64,000 nt of DNA, from assembly GCF_014750655.1 (NCBI RefSeq), contig NZ_JABBXD010000004.1, positions 1-64,000 on the forward strand. The letters run 5' to 3'. The notes below the pieces were generated by a model. The model was given only the letters and a program-made list of their open reading frames with translations. It was not told where the DNA came from and searched no databases. This DNA comes from Salinimonas profundi (GTDB taxonomy: Bacteria; Pseudomonadota; Gammaproteobacteria; Enterobacterales; Alteromonadaceae). How positions within the stretch are numbered: the stretch's first letter is position 1; each line of letters starts with the position of its first letter. The translations under genes were made by a program, and so were the position numbers. This document shows, one piece after another, positions 28,853 to 37,359 of this stretch.

Positions 28853-29245
28853 TTAACGCTTTGAGAACTGTGGACGCTTACGCGCTTTGTGCAGACCCAC
28901 TTTCTTACGTTCAACACGACGATCGTCACGAGTAACGAAGCCAGCTTTACGTAAAGGTGAGCGCAGTGCCTCATCGTAGTCCATAAGAGCACGAGTAAGG
29001 CCGTGGCGGATTGCGCCAGCCTGACCGTTAGAACCACCACCAGCAACGGTGATGTAAACGTCAAACTTTTCAGTCATTTCTACAAGTTCTAGTGGCTGAC
29101 GAACAACCATGCACTCGGTTTCACGACCAAAGTACTCATCAAGAGCACGTTTGTTTACTGTGATGTTACCTGTACCTGGACGCAGGAACACACGAGCAGT
29201 AGAACTTTTGCGGCGGCCAGTGCCGTAGTATTGAGTATCTGCCAT
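28853..29245 (-). CDS. rpsI: 30S ribosomal protein S9
   Basis: Small-subunit protein whose basic C-terminal tail reaches the P-site tRNA. The 130-residue sequence has the start [20 protein letters not shown], the [14 protein letters not shown] motif and the invariant ending KKRPQFSKR. It follows rplM after 12 bases. Confidence 0.99.
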   Translation of the reverse strand: MADTQYYGTGRRKSSTARVFLRPGTGNITVNKRALDEYFGRETECMVVRQPLELVEMTEKFDVYITVAGGGSNGQAGAIRHGLTRALMDYDEALRSPLRKAGFVTRDDRRVERKKVGLHKARKRPQFSKR

Positions 29246-29257
29246 GTCAGTTGCTCC

Positions 29258-29686
29258 TTAGATGTCCAAAACTTGTGGTTGCTGTGCTGCGTGAGCGTGT
29301 TCGCCACCAGCGTAAACTTTCATTTTACGGAACATTGCACGACCCAGAGGACCTTTTGGCAGCATTCCTTTAACTGCTTTCTCAAGCACCATTTCTGGCT
29401 TATGAGCGATCAGTTTTTCAAAGTTTGTTTCTTTCAGACCACCTGGGTAACCTGTGTGAGAATAATACATCTTCTTCAATGCTTTATTGCCTGTTACAGC
29501 AACTTTCTCAGCATTGATAACGATAATGTAGTCACCAGTGTCTACGTGAGGTGTGTACTCTGGCTTATGCTTACCGCGCAGACGACGCGCAATTTCAGAC
29601 GCCAGACGGCCTAAAGTTTTGTCTGTGGCATCTACCACATACCAGTCACGTTGTACCGTTTCTGGCTTAGCAACAAAAGTTTTCAT
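29258..29686 (-). CDS. rplM: 50S ribosomal protein L13
   Basis: Early-assembly large-subunit protein of 142 residues. Diagnostic segments are [39 protein letters not shown] and [20 protein letters not shown]. It is first in the rplM-rpsI operon behind a structured leader. In E. coli L13 represses its own operon, and the leader here is a candidate for the same control. Confidence 0.99.
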   Translation of the reverse strand: MKTFVAKPETVQRDWYVVDATDKTLGRLASEIARRLRGKHKPEYTPHVDTGDYIIVINAEKVAVTGNKALKKMYYSHTGYPGGLKETNFEKLIAHKPEMVLEKAVKGMLPKGPLGRAMFRKMKVYAGGEHAHAAQQPQVLDI

Positions 29687-29823
29687 TTAAATTCACCCGA
29701 ATAATTTCGTCGTTACTGATTCCATAATTGGAATCACCTAAAATCAATCCGTAAGCCCCTTCGAGCCTGTTGATTCTTCCACCTTCCCAAAGGTGGGTGT
29801 AACTGGGCAGGGCGCGAATTATA
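29687..29823 (-). promoter_or_regulatory. rplM-rpsI promoter and structured mRNA leader
   Basis: On the minus strand a TATAAT at 29818-29823 starts a leader of about 120 bases with two clear hairpins: CCACCTT-TGGG-AAGGTGG (29779-29796) and GATTCCA-ATTA-TGGAATC (29718-29735). The arrangement is that of a ribosomal-protein leader bound by its own product (L13), but I see no sequence proof of binding. Confidence 0.6.
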
Positions 29824-29927
29824 CAGGTTTTGCATAAAAAGCGAACCCTTAAATGCGAAAATTTAACTGGTAAAGCTTAAAAAAATCGTTAGGGTGTCAA
29901 ATCTGTCTCGAACAAGAGCCTCAGGCC

Positions 29928-30875
29928 ATGCCATTAAAGGGATTTTTACTTTTTGGACTGCTCGTTCTCGCGCCGAATTGCCAGGCCCGTGCCGTCGAAA
30001 ACACCCCGGTTCAATCCGCCCGTCAGCAATCATCTGACACCGTGATATTTACCAAAGCATTTTCTGGTGACGACTATGGTAAATACCACATCACAGTCTT
30101 GCGCGAAGCCCTGGCAATTAGCCGTGAAAAAAATAACCATGACGTGCTTCAGGCGCATCCGTTTGAGCTGACCCAGAGCCGGCAGATCAAGTTACTGCAG
30201 GACGGAAAAGCCGATGTAATGTGGAGCGTGACCAGCGATGACCTGGAAAGGTCGCTGATACCCGTGCGATTTCCGTTGCTACAGGGTTCTGGTGGTCAGC
30301 GGATTCTGACCATCGCGCCTCAGCGTCAACCTTCATTGCCGGCAACGATGACACTGGAAAGACTAAAACAATTCCCTTCCGTTCAGGGCGGGGACTGGCC
30401 GGATTACCATATCCTCTCTGCCCACAAGTTCAACGTTGCCGGGGCGCCGTGGAGCAGCTGGTACATAACCATGTATAAAATGGTCGAAAAGGACATGGTG
30501 ACTTACTTTCCGCGTAACATCATTGAAGTTCATCGTGATTTAGCTCACCACGCTTCACTGAACATTGTGATAGAGCAAAACCACCTGTTGTCCTATCCCA
30601 GCTACGAATACTTTTTTGTGAATCCTGAGCGCCCCGAGTTAGCCAGACGTCTGAAAAAAGGATTGTTAGCGCTGCTGGCATCCGGCCGTCTACAGAAGCT
30701 GTTTGAAAGCATCCCCGAACACCGCAAAGCGCAGCAGCTGATAATGGAACCGGACAGAAAACAACATCAGCTGACCAATCCGATTCTTTCTTATGAGTGG
30801 GCCTCACCGCGCTGGTCGACAACCCCCGAGGCGTCACACAAAGAATTTAGTCAGCGTTTTTCTCAGCCGCTTTAG
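29928..30875 (+). CDS. Periplasmic substrate-binding-like protein (SBP family 3 type)
   Basis: A 315-residue exported protein with signal peptide (LKGFLLFGLLVLAPNCQARA). The fold resembles amino-acid-type solute-binding proteins: DGKADVMWSVTSDDLERSL followed by a long second lobe with RDLAHHASLNIVIEQNH and the closing helix RLKKGLLALLASGRLQKLF. No transporter permease or ATPase is nearby, so it may be a sensor partner, an enzyme relative or an orphan. Its 3' end overlaps mazG (opposite strand) by 29 bases. The ribosome-binding site is weak. Confidence 0.75.
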   Translation: MPLKGFLLFGLLVLAPNCQARAVENTPVQSARQQSSDTVIFTKAFSGDDYGKYHITVLREALAISREKNNHDVLQAHPFELTQSRQIKLLQDGKADVMWSVTSDDLERSLIPVRFPLLQGSGGQRILTIAPQRQPSLPATMTLERLKQFPSVQGGDWPDYHILSAHKFNVAGAPWSSWYITMYKMVEKDMVTYFPRNIIEVHRDLAHHASLNIVIEQNHLLSYPSYEYFFVNPERPELARRLKKGLLALLASGRLQKLFESIPEHRKAQQLIMEPDRKQHQLTNPILSYEWASPRWSTTPEASHKEFSQRFSQPL

Positions 30876-31668
30876 CCTCTTGCCATAGCTGCTCGAGATC
30901 TGTTAAATCAAGGGCTTGCAGAGAGAGCTCCTGTTCCCTGGCGCGCTGTTCGATATGTCTGAACCGGGTGGTAAATTTATGACTGGCCTGGCGCAGAGCT
31001 GCGTCGGCATCAACATTACAATGCCTGGCAAGGTTGACCATGGCGAACAATGCATCGCCGATTTCCTCTTCAACACGTTGCTGAGAAAACTGTTGCGCGT
31101 CGATCTCCGCCTCGATTTCGTCAATTTCCTCCCGGACTTTGGCAATCACAGGTTGAACAGTATTCCAGTCAAAGCCGACTTTGGCACATTGCTTTTGAAC
31201 CTTGTGGGCCAGCTTCAATGCTGGCAAGCCTGAAGGTATGTCATCAAAAATACTGTCAGAGTGAGATGAGCGACTTTTTTCAGAGGCTTTAATGGCCTCC
31301 CATTGTGCACTCAAATCATTCTCATCCACCGGCGTGTCGCTAAATACATGAGGATGTCGTCGAATCATTTTGTCAGCAATCGCCTGAGCCACAGACTCAA
31401 AATCAAACGTGCCGTTCTCGCTGGCTATCTGACTGTAAAATACAATTTGGAACAGCAGGTCACCCAGCTCCTGCCGCACGGCTTCACTGTCGTTACTGGC
31501 AATAGCGTCCGCTACCTCGTAGGCCTCTTCGATGGTATACCGGGTCAGTGACGCCATGGTCTGCTTTTTATCCCACGGGCAGCCATTAGGGGCTCGAAGC
31601 CGGGCCATGATATCCAGCAGACGATTGAGCTGGGTATTATCTGTCTTACTGTGCTTTTCGCTGTACAT
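30847..31668 (-). CDS. mazG: Nucleoside triphosphate pyrophosphohydrolase MazG
   Basis: Hydrolyses (d)NTPs to monophosphates and, in E. coli, lowers ppGpp during starvation. The 273-residue protein has two MazG domains; the first (about 12-115) shows CPWDKKQT and EEAYEVADAI, and the second (about 160-245) shows EEIGDALFAMVNL. It starts inside the end of relA (23-base overlap) and so is likely translated together with it. Confidence 0.97.
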   Translation of the reverse strand: MYSEKHSKTDNTQLNRLLDIMARLRAPNGCPWDKKQTMASLTRYTIEEAYEVADAIASNDSEAVRQELGDLLFQIVFYSQIASENGTFDFESVAQAIADKMIRRHPHVFSDTPVDENDLSAQWEAIKASEKSRSSHSDSIFDDIPSGLPALKLAHKVQKQCAKVGFDWNTVQPVIAKVREEIDEIEAEIDAQQFSQQRVEEEIGDALFAMVNLARHCNVDADAALRQASHKFTTRFRHIEQRAREQELSLQALDLTDLEQLWQEAKAAEKNAD

Positions 31669-33820
31669 CCGTGATTCCTTTTAGCTGACGCAATCGCGTC
31701 ATCACACGGGTCAGCGCTTCTAATGTTTTCACCTCAACCGAAATATCGATGGTGGCGGTCTGACGGGGTTTGTCGCTGGCACTGTTAACACTTAATAATG
31801 CAACATTCTCGTTTGCCAGAACTGTCGTAATGTCTCGAAGCATGCCATCTCTGTCAGCGCAAAAGATAATGAGCATGGCTTCAAAGCCAACTTCCAGTGA
31901 GTCTGACCAATTTACTTCAATCAGTCGTTCAGGATGCTGTTCACTCAAATTCTGTAGTTGTTCACAGGCCGTTTTATGGACGCTCACGCCTCTGCCCTGG
32001 GTGATATAGCCGACAATGTCATCACCGGGTACAGGTTTGCAGCAATTTGCTAACTGACTCATCAGGTGCCCGACACCTTCAACCACCACGGTATCGCTTT
32101 TTCCCTTAGAGCCTGCGCTACGCCGGGTTTTTAGTTTAGGGCTGATTTGTGGTTCTGGCTCAGGCGGACTCAACTGCTGTTGCAGAAAATGCACCACAGA
32201 CATTACCCGTACATCGCCCGCACCTATGGCAGCGTGTAAATCATCAAGATGTTGCAGGTTAAATTTTTTAGTCGCCCGTGAGGCCATTTTCAGCGGCACT
32301 GCAGCCCGTTGTAGCTCACGTTCCAGCAGCTCTTTACCGGCCTGCTGATTCTTCTCTTTGTCCTGCTTTTTGAAAAACGAATGGATGGTTGCTCTGGCCC
32401 GCGAGGAGTGCACATAACCCAGTCCCGGGTGCATCCAGTCACGGCTGGGGTTCAGCGCTTTGCCGGTGTGAACCTCGACCTGATCGCCACTTTGCAGCTG
32501 GTAGGTGAACGGCACGATACGACCGTTGACTTTGGCACCAATACAACGATGTCCGACATTGCTGTGAATGTAGTACGCAAAATCCAGCGGTGTCGCGCCT
32601 TGTGGTAAGTCGATAACATCGCCCCTTGGGGTAAACACATACACCCGATCATCAAAGACCTGGCTACGCAATTCTTCAACCAAATCGCCGGACTCGGCAA
32701 CTTCTTCCTGCCACTGCAGGATTTTACGCAACCAGTTAATGCGATCTTCAGATCCACTGCCCTTGCCGCTGCCACCCTCTTTGTATTTCCAGTGGGCAGC
32801 CACCCCTAACTCGGCATCCTGATGCATTTGTTGAGTGCGGATTTGAATCTCAACCGGTTTGCCCTCAGGGCCGACAATGACAGTATGAATCGACTGATAA
32901 CCATTGGCTTTCGGGGTTGCAATGTAGTCGTCAAATTCCCGGGGAATATGTTTATATTGAGCATGAACCACGCCCAAAGCAGCGTAACAATCCTGCAGTC
33001 TGTCTGCGATAATCCGCAGGGCCCGGATATCGAACAACTGCTCAAATGTGAGCCGTTTTTTCTGCATTTTTTTCCAGATAGAAAAAATATGCTTGGGGCG
33101 CCCGTAGACTTCGGCCTTTATTCCCTGCTCATCGACCAGCGACTGCAGCTCACAGACAATGTTATCAATATACTGGGCACGCGCTTTACGCTTTCCATCC
33201 AACTGCCTGGCAATTTGCTTGTAGGTAACAGGATGCAGATATCTGAATGCCAGATCTTCCAGCTCCCATTTTAGCTGGCCGATACCCAGGCGATTTGCCA
33301 GCGGTGCGTAAATGGTGGCGCATTCACGGGCAACCATCACCCGCGTTTCCTCATCGGCCTTTTTAACCTGCTGCAACGCACAAATGCGCTCGGCCATTTT
33401 GATAACTACCGCTCGCACATCTTCGACCATCGCCAGCAACATGCGCCGGATACTGTCAATATGCTGTTCATCAGGCACCTGTTTCATGCCCGAGCGACGT
33501 GAGTGTAATGCCTTGATTGCATCCATTTTTCTCACGCCGGTAATGAGCTTTTCGACCTCCACGCCAAACTGCGTTTTGATCTGTTCCTCGTTCAACGCAT
33601 GCTGCTCGCAGTAAGGCAGTACCAAGGCTGCCTGTAGCGTATTATCATCCATGTTCAGCTGAGCCAGGATTTCGACCATTTCCTGCCCCACCAGTAACCG
33701 TTCTGGTGCGCTGGAGATATCACGAAGCTTTTGCTTTGTTTGCTCGGTTAACCCCAGGCTGTCCAGCCAGATTTCAAAGGGTGGACGTGTGGGCTCGTGG
33801 ACTTTCCGTGTTGATACCAT
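31646..33820 (-). CDS. relA: GTP pyrophosphokinase RelA
   Basis: Ribosome-associated (p)ppGpp synthetase of the stringent response. The 724-residue protein has the pseudo-hydrolase domain (about 55-190) in which the HD and ED metal ligands are missing (ALVLPYCEQHALNEEQ), the synthetase domain (about 240-360; RPKHIFSIWKKMQ, YIATPKANGYQSIHT, VEIQIRT), a TGS domain (about 395-460, VYVFTPRGDVIDLP) and a C-terminal ACT domain. Loss of the HD motif identifies RelA rather than the bifunctional SpoT. Confidence 0.98.
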   Translation of the reverse strand: MVSTRKVHEPTRPPFEIWLDSLGLTEQTKQKLRDISSAPERLLVGQEMVEILAQLNMDDNTLQAALVLPYCEQHALNEEQIKTQFGVEVEKLITGVRKMDAIKALHSRRSGMKQVPDEQHIDSIRRMLLAMVEDVRAVVIKMAERICALQQVKKADEETRVMVARECATIYAPLANRLGIGQLKWELEDLAFRYLHPVTYKQIARQLDGKRKARAQYIDNIVCELQSLVDEQGIKAEVYGRPKHIFSIWKKMQKKRLTFEQLFDIRALRIIADRLQDCYAALGVVHAQYKHIPREFDDYIATPKANGYQSIHTVIVGPEGKPVEIQIRTQQMHQDAELGVAAHWKYKEGGSGKGSGSEDRINWLRKILQWQEEVAESGDLVEELRSQVFDDRVYVFTPRGDVIDLPQGATPLDFAYYIHSNVGHRCIGAKVNGRIVPFTYQLQSGDQVEVHTGKALNPSRDWMHPGLGYVHSSRARATIHSFFKKQDKEKNQQAGKELLERELQRAAVPLKMASRATKKFNLQHLDDLHAAIGAGDVRVMSVVHFLQQQLSPPEPEPQISPKLKTRRSAGSKGKSDTVVVEGVGHLMSQLANCCKPVPGDDIVGYITQGRGVSVHKTACEQLQNLSEQHPERLIEVNWSDSLEVGFEAMLIIFCADRDGMLRDITTVLANENVALLSVNSASDKPRQTATIDISVEVKTLEALTRVMTRLRQLKGITDVQRKAQ

Positions 33821-33842
33821 TGCTTACCAACTCGCTGAATAA

Positions 33843-35174
33843 TTAATGTGTTGCATGTGACAATAGCGCCATAACTTCAAGGTGCCGGGTGTAGGGAAAC
33901 ATTTCAATCAATCCGATTTTCTCAATCTTATAGCCTGCGTCGAGCATAATTCTGGCATCGCGGGTAAAAGTATTCGGGTTGCAAGAAACATACAAAACCT
34001 GCTTTGTTTTTGCCTGTGCTATTTGTCGGCACACCTCAGCAGCACCTTCCCGGGACGGATCCAGTAGTATTTTGGTAACGCCGTGACCTAACGCATTTTT
34101 TACGCTGCCAGCGTCACTTAAATCAAGATGCTGCCAGGTGATATTATCAATGCCTTGTTGTTGTGCGGCGGCCTGCCCTTTTTCCACCATTGCCGCAACG
34201 CCCTCCACCGCGTAAACATGACTGGCATGGCTGGACAAAGGCAAGCTGAAATTACCCAATCCGGCAAACCAGTCTGCTACGGTGTCGTTCTTGTTTACCG
34301 CCAGCCAGTTAAGCGCGTGCGACACCATTTTTTCATTAACCTGTGCATTTACCTGTACGAAATCATTCGGGGTCGGGGTTAAATAAAATCCGTCATGCGT
34401 TTTACAGATAAGCGTAGCCTCACGGTGCAAGGTTTCAATCTCGCCAGCCGCATTTTCAATCACAACATTTACTTTTTCACTGACGGCAAATTCAACCAAT
34501 GCGTCGCGCAGGGCTGCCGGCAGATCACGAGTCGCTTTAATAGTAAATTCTGCGACATTATCGCCGGATAAGGCCTGAATGTGTCCAATATGCTGCAAGG
34601 CTGAAAACGAGGTCAGTACCTTTCGAAGCGCTGGCATAAGCGCTTGTAATCGATGCTCGAGCACCGGGCAGGTCTCAATATCAACGATCGCTTTACTGCT
34701 GGTTTGCCGAAAGCCGATTTTAAGCGCCTTAGGATTGCGGGCATCAACGGCAAAGCGGGCTTTTCTGCGATAAGCAGGGCGCGCGCCGGTAATGGCAGGT
34801 TGCCAGGGCAAATCGGTGATATTCAGGTGATGCGCCCAATAATCGCTCATGGCTTGTTGTCGCTCGCTCAGGGCGTCTTGAGCACTGATATGCTGAAGCT
34901 GGCAACCGCCGCATCTGCCATAATACTGGCAAAAGGGTTCGACCCGAAGCGGACTTGCTTCAACCACATGCCGGGTAACAGCTTTACTTACCTGCTTCTG
35001 GCTGTTTACCACTTTAGCCTGTACCTGCTCACCTGGCAGCGCACCTTCCACAAACATAACAGGCCTTTGTGAACGACTGACGCCCACACCATGCATATCA
35101 AGACTTTCCACCGTCACCGTTTTGATGGTGTGTTGTTTACGTGATTTTTTTGCAGGTTTATAGAAACTGACCAT
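33843..35174 (-). CDS. rlmD: 23S rRNA (uracil-1939-C5)-methyltransferase RlmD
   Basis: SAM-dependent methyltransferase (formerly RumA), 443 residues. An N-terminal TRAM domain (about 18-75) is followed by the [4Fe-4S] ligands in CQYYGRCGGCQLQH with a further Cys (CPVLEHR), and the C-terminal methyltransferase domain with the SAM motif ADWFAGLGNFSLPL and catalytic SCNPNTFTRD. It lies 22 bases upstream of relA, matching E. coli order rlmD-relA-mazG. Confidence 0.97.
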   Translation of the reverse strand: MVSFYKPAKKSRKQHTIKTVTVESLDMHGVGVSRSQRPVMFVEGALPGEQVQAKVVNSQKQVSKAVTRHVVEASPLRVEPFCQYYGRCGGCQLQHISAQDALSERQQAMSDYWAHHLNITDLPWQPAITGARPAYRRKARFAVDARNPKALKIGFRQTSSKAIVDIETCPVLEHRLQALMPALRKVLTSFSALQHIGHIQALSGDNVAEFTIKATRDLPAALRDALVEFAVSEKVNVVIENAAGEIETLHREATLICKTHDGFYLTPTPNDFVQVNAQVNEKMVSHALNWLAVNKNDTVADWFAGLGNFSLPLSSHASHVYAVEGVAAMVEKGQAAAQQQGIDNITWQHLDLSDAGSVKNALGHGVTKILLDPSREGAAEVCRQIAQAKTKQVLYVSCNPNTFTRDARIMLDAGYKIEKIGLIEMFPYTRHLEVMALLSHATH

Positions 35175-35189
35175 AGCTGCCCTGTATAC

Positions 35190-35567
35190 CTAGGATTCAA
35201 TAATTACGGTGGCCACCGCGTAGTGTTTTTCATCTGAAATTGACAGGTGACAACTGCGCGCTTTTTTTTCTTCAAACACCGTCAGCGCGCCCTGTGAAAA
35301 TATCAGATGAGGTGCACCACTATCATCATTTTCCACCTGCATATGCTGCCACGAGACCCCTCGCCCGATGCCGGTTTGCAATGCTTTGGCAGCCGCTTCT
35401 TTAGCGGCAAAGCGCTTGGCCAGATAGCGCACAGAATCAGTATGCTCTTTATAATGCATCTGTTCTGCTGGCGTCAGAATACGCTGTACAAATCGGGGTT
35501 GGCGTCTGATTGTGTTTTCAATTCGGGCAATCTCGACGATGTCGGTGCCTAATCCAATAATTGCCAC
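35190..35567 (-). CDS. acpS: Holo-[acyl-carrier-protein] synthase AcpS
   Basis: Transfers 4'-phosphopantetheine from CoA to ACP, activating it for fatty acid synthesis. The 125-residue protein has the Mg2+-binding GTDIVEIARIE and the KRFAAKEAAAKAL motif. Its start overlaps the pdxJ stop by one base (TAATG), matching the conserved recO-pdxJ-acpS order. Confidence 0.97.
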   Translation of the reverse strand: MAIIGLGTDIVEIARIENTIRRQPRFVQRILTPAEQMHYKEHTDSVRYLAKRFAAKEAAAKALQTGIGRGVSWQHMQVENDDSGAPHLIFSQGALTVFEEKKARSCHLSISDEKHYAVATVIIES

Positions 35568-36316
35568 TAACCGGCTACCATTGCGGCCATTCTGGCCTCT
35601 TGCATCAGTGCGCGCATATCTGCCACCGCTTTGTGCAAGCCATCAAACGCTGCACGGGCGATAATTGCATGACCAATATTAAGTTCAATGATTTGAGGAA
35701 TCGCCGCGATTGCTTTTACATTATGATAGTGAAGGCCATGGCCTGCATTTACCCTGATGCCCGCCTCATGCGCGTACTGTATGCCAGCTTTAAGCCGGGT
35801 TAGCTCATTGTGCGCCTGGGCGTCATTCTTTGCTTCCGCATACTGACCGGTGTGTATCTCTATATAAGGTGCACCACACTCCAGTGCTGCATCAATCTGC
35901 GCCCGGTCAGCATCAATAAATAAGGAAACCGCGATCCCGGCGTCTTTTAACCGGGCGCACGCGGCCTTTGTCTGGGTCAGATTACCGGCCACATCAAGGC
36001 CACCTTCTGTGGTCAGCTCCTGGCGTTTCTCGGGCACCAGACAGCAGAAGGCCGGCTGGGTTTTCTCCGCAATCGCCAGCATTTCATCGGTGATGGCCAT
36101 TTCAAGATTAAGGCGTGTGTTGATGGTTTGCGCCAATAAGGCAACGTCTCTGTCCTTAATGTGACGGCGGTCTTCGCGCAGATGCACTGTAATGCCGTCG
36201 GCGCCAGCGCGCTCAGCGACATCTGCCGCGTGCACAGGATCCGGATAATTCGTTCCCCGCGCATTTCTCAGCGTCGCAATATGGTCAATATTCACACCCA
36301 GTAAAATGTCAGTCAT
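35567..36316 (-). CDS. pdxJ: Pyridoxine 5'-phosphate synthase PdxJ
   Basis: Last ring-closing step of the DXP-dependent vitamin B6 pathway, joining 1-deoxyxylulose-5-phosphate with 3-amino-2-oxopropyl phosphate. The TIM-barrel protein shows [41 protein letters not shown] and [15 protein letters not shown] at 36319 lies just before the ATG at 36316; the ATG has better spacing from GGAAGAG. PdxA of the same pathway is encoded at 45703. Confidence 0.97.
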   Translation of the reverse strand: MTDILLGVNIDHIATLRNARGTNYPDPVHAADVAERAGADGITVHLREDRRHIKDRDVALLAQTINTRLNLEMAITDEMLAIAEKTQPAFCCLVPEKRQELTTEGGLDVAGNLTQTKAACARLKDAGIAVSLFIDADRAQIDAALECGAPYIEIHTGQYAEAKNDAQAHNELTRLKAGIQYAHEAGIRVNAGHGLHYHNVKAIAAIPQIIELNIGHAIIARAAFDGLHKAVADMRALMQEARMAAMVAG

Positions 36317-36382
36317 CACGTCTCTTCCGATGCCATCAGTTAAAGCAGCAGTGTAACGAAAAAAGTAGCGCGGCGGCAGGGT

Positions 36383-37078
36383 TTAACGAAATAATTCGCG
36401 GCTTTTGAGCGGCTTATCACCTAATAACAAGTGCAGTGCCTGCCGGGTGATAATTTTAGCTGTTTTACGGGCCGGGGTTGTCCAGTTGCCCTGCGCCATA
36501 TCGATAAGGCCCTGTCCGGGGAACCGTCCTCGCTGAATATGCGCCGGTGCAGGCATAATGCCTTGTTCAGCCACAAAGATGTACCACAGACCCGCCTGCA
36601 CCGGTTCGTCACTGGCCGCGTCGTTCAGCCAGTCAGGCAACAGCCCCATTTCTTCCAGCAACGCGAACTCAAATTGCCGCAATACCACATCTTCCGGGTG
36701 CTGTTGTTCGCTGAGCAAAACCAGCGCCTGCTGGTAATGGGTAAATAATGCCTCACTGGCCAGTCCTGCCGGCATGACCCGGTTTATCAGTTCATTAAGA
36801 TACATGGCACAGAACAGCGCTTTGCCTGCCAGACGATGTGAGGGGCCGGCGTTTTCTATTTGATTGAGGTTTTTTAATTCTGATTTTCCGGAAAGCTGAA
36901 TACGCACCGGGCCGAACGGTTGCAGCAAACTTTTGCGTTCCGACTTACTGTTTTTGACACCCTTTGCCACAGCGGACACCCGCCCCTGTGAAAGCGTAAA
37001 AAAGTCGACCAGGTAGCTGGTCTCCCGGTAGGAGCGGCGGTGTAACACGTAAGCGTCGAGCCAAAGCGCTTCAGGCAT
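36383..37078 (-). CDS. recO: DNA repair protein RecO
   Basis: Mediator that loads RecA onto SSB-coated gaps with RecR. The 231-residue protein has the N-terminal OB fold (about 1-80; DAYVLHRRSYRETSYLVDFFT) and the helical C-terminal domain (FCAMYLNELINRV). The zinc ligands found in some bacteria are absent, as usual for this group. It lies between the 91-residue unknown gene and pdxJ. Confidence 0.96.
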   Translation of the reverse strand: MPEALWLDAYVLHRRSYRETSYLVDFFTLSQGRVSAVAKGVKNSKSERKSLLQPFGPVRIQLSGKSELKNLNQIENAGPSHRLAGKALFCAMYLNELINRVMPAGLASEALFTHYQQALVLLSEQQHPEDVVLRQFEFALLEEMGLLPDWLNDAASDEPVQAGLWYIFVAEQGIMPAPAHIQRGRFPGQGLIDMAQGNWTTPARKTAKIITRQALHLLLGDKPLKSRELFR

Positions 37079-37083
37079 GATTG

Positions 37084-37359
37084 TCAGGCCCGTTTGATAC
37101 GAACAACTTTCATCTGTTCAAATGCAATACCCGCGATATCTTCCTCATGCCGGTAATAGGTTAGATTAACAGTAGCGCCTTTTAACGTGCGGTAATGGCC
37201 TTTGCGGCGAAAAATAAAAGGTACATCATAGCCCTCCAGCATGATTGTATGCCGGACCCACTCACCTTCTTCACGCTGTACATGGGACACCACTTTGACA
37301 CCATCGCTGTGGATCAGACTACCGTGCTTGTCGGTGAGCGCTTTGGGATCAGTTTTCAT
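37084..37359 (-). CDS. Conserved-looking hypothetical protein between recJ and recO
   Basis: A 91-residue soluble protein, starting MKTDPKALTDKHGSLIHSDG and ending FEQMKVVRIKRA. It has no signal peptide or membrane helix; secondary structure looks mostly beta (VKVVSHVQREEGEWVRHTIM, VPFIFRRKGHYRTL), so a small barrel is plausible. It overlaps the end of recJ by 11 bases and precedes recO by 5, so it is very likely a real, co-translated gene. I recognise no family. Position between two recombination genes suggests, but does not show, a DNA-related role. Confidence 0.8.
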   Translation of the reverse strand: MKTDPKALTDKHGSLIHSDGVKVVSHVQREEGEWVRHTIMLEGYDVPFIFRRKGHYRTLKGATVNLTYYRHEEDIAGIAFEQMKVVRIKRA

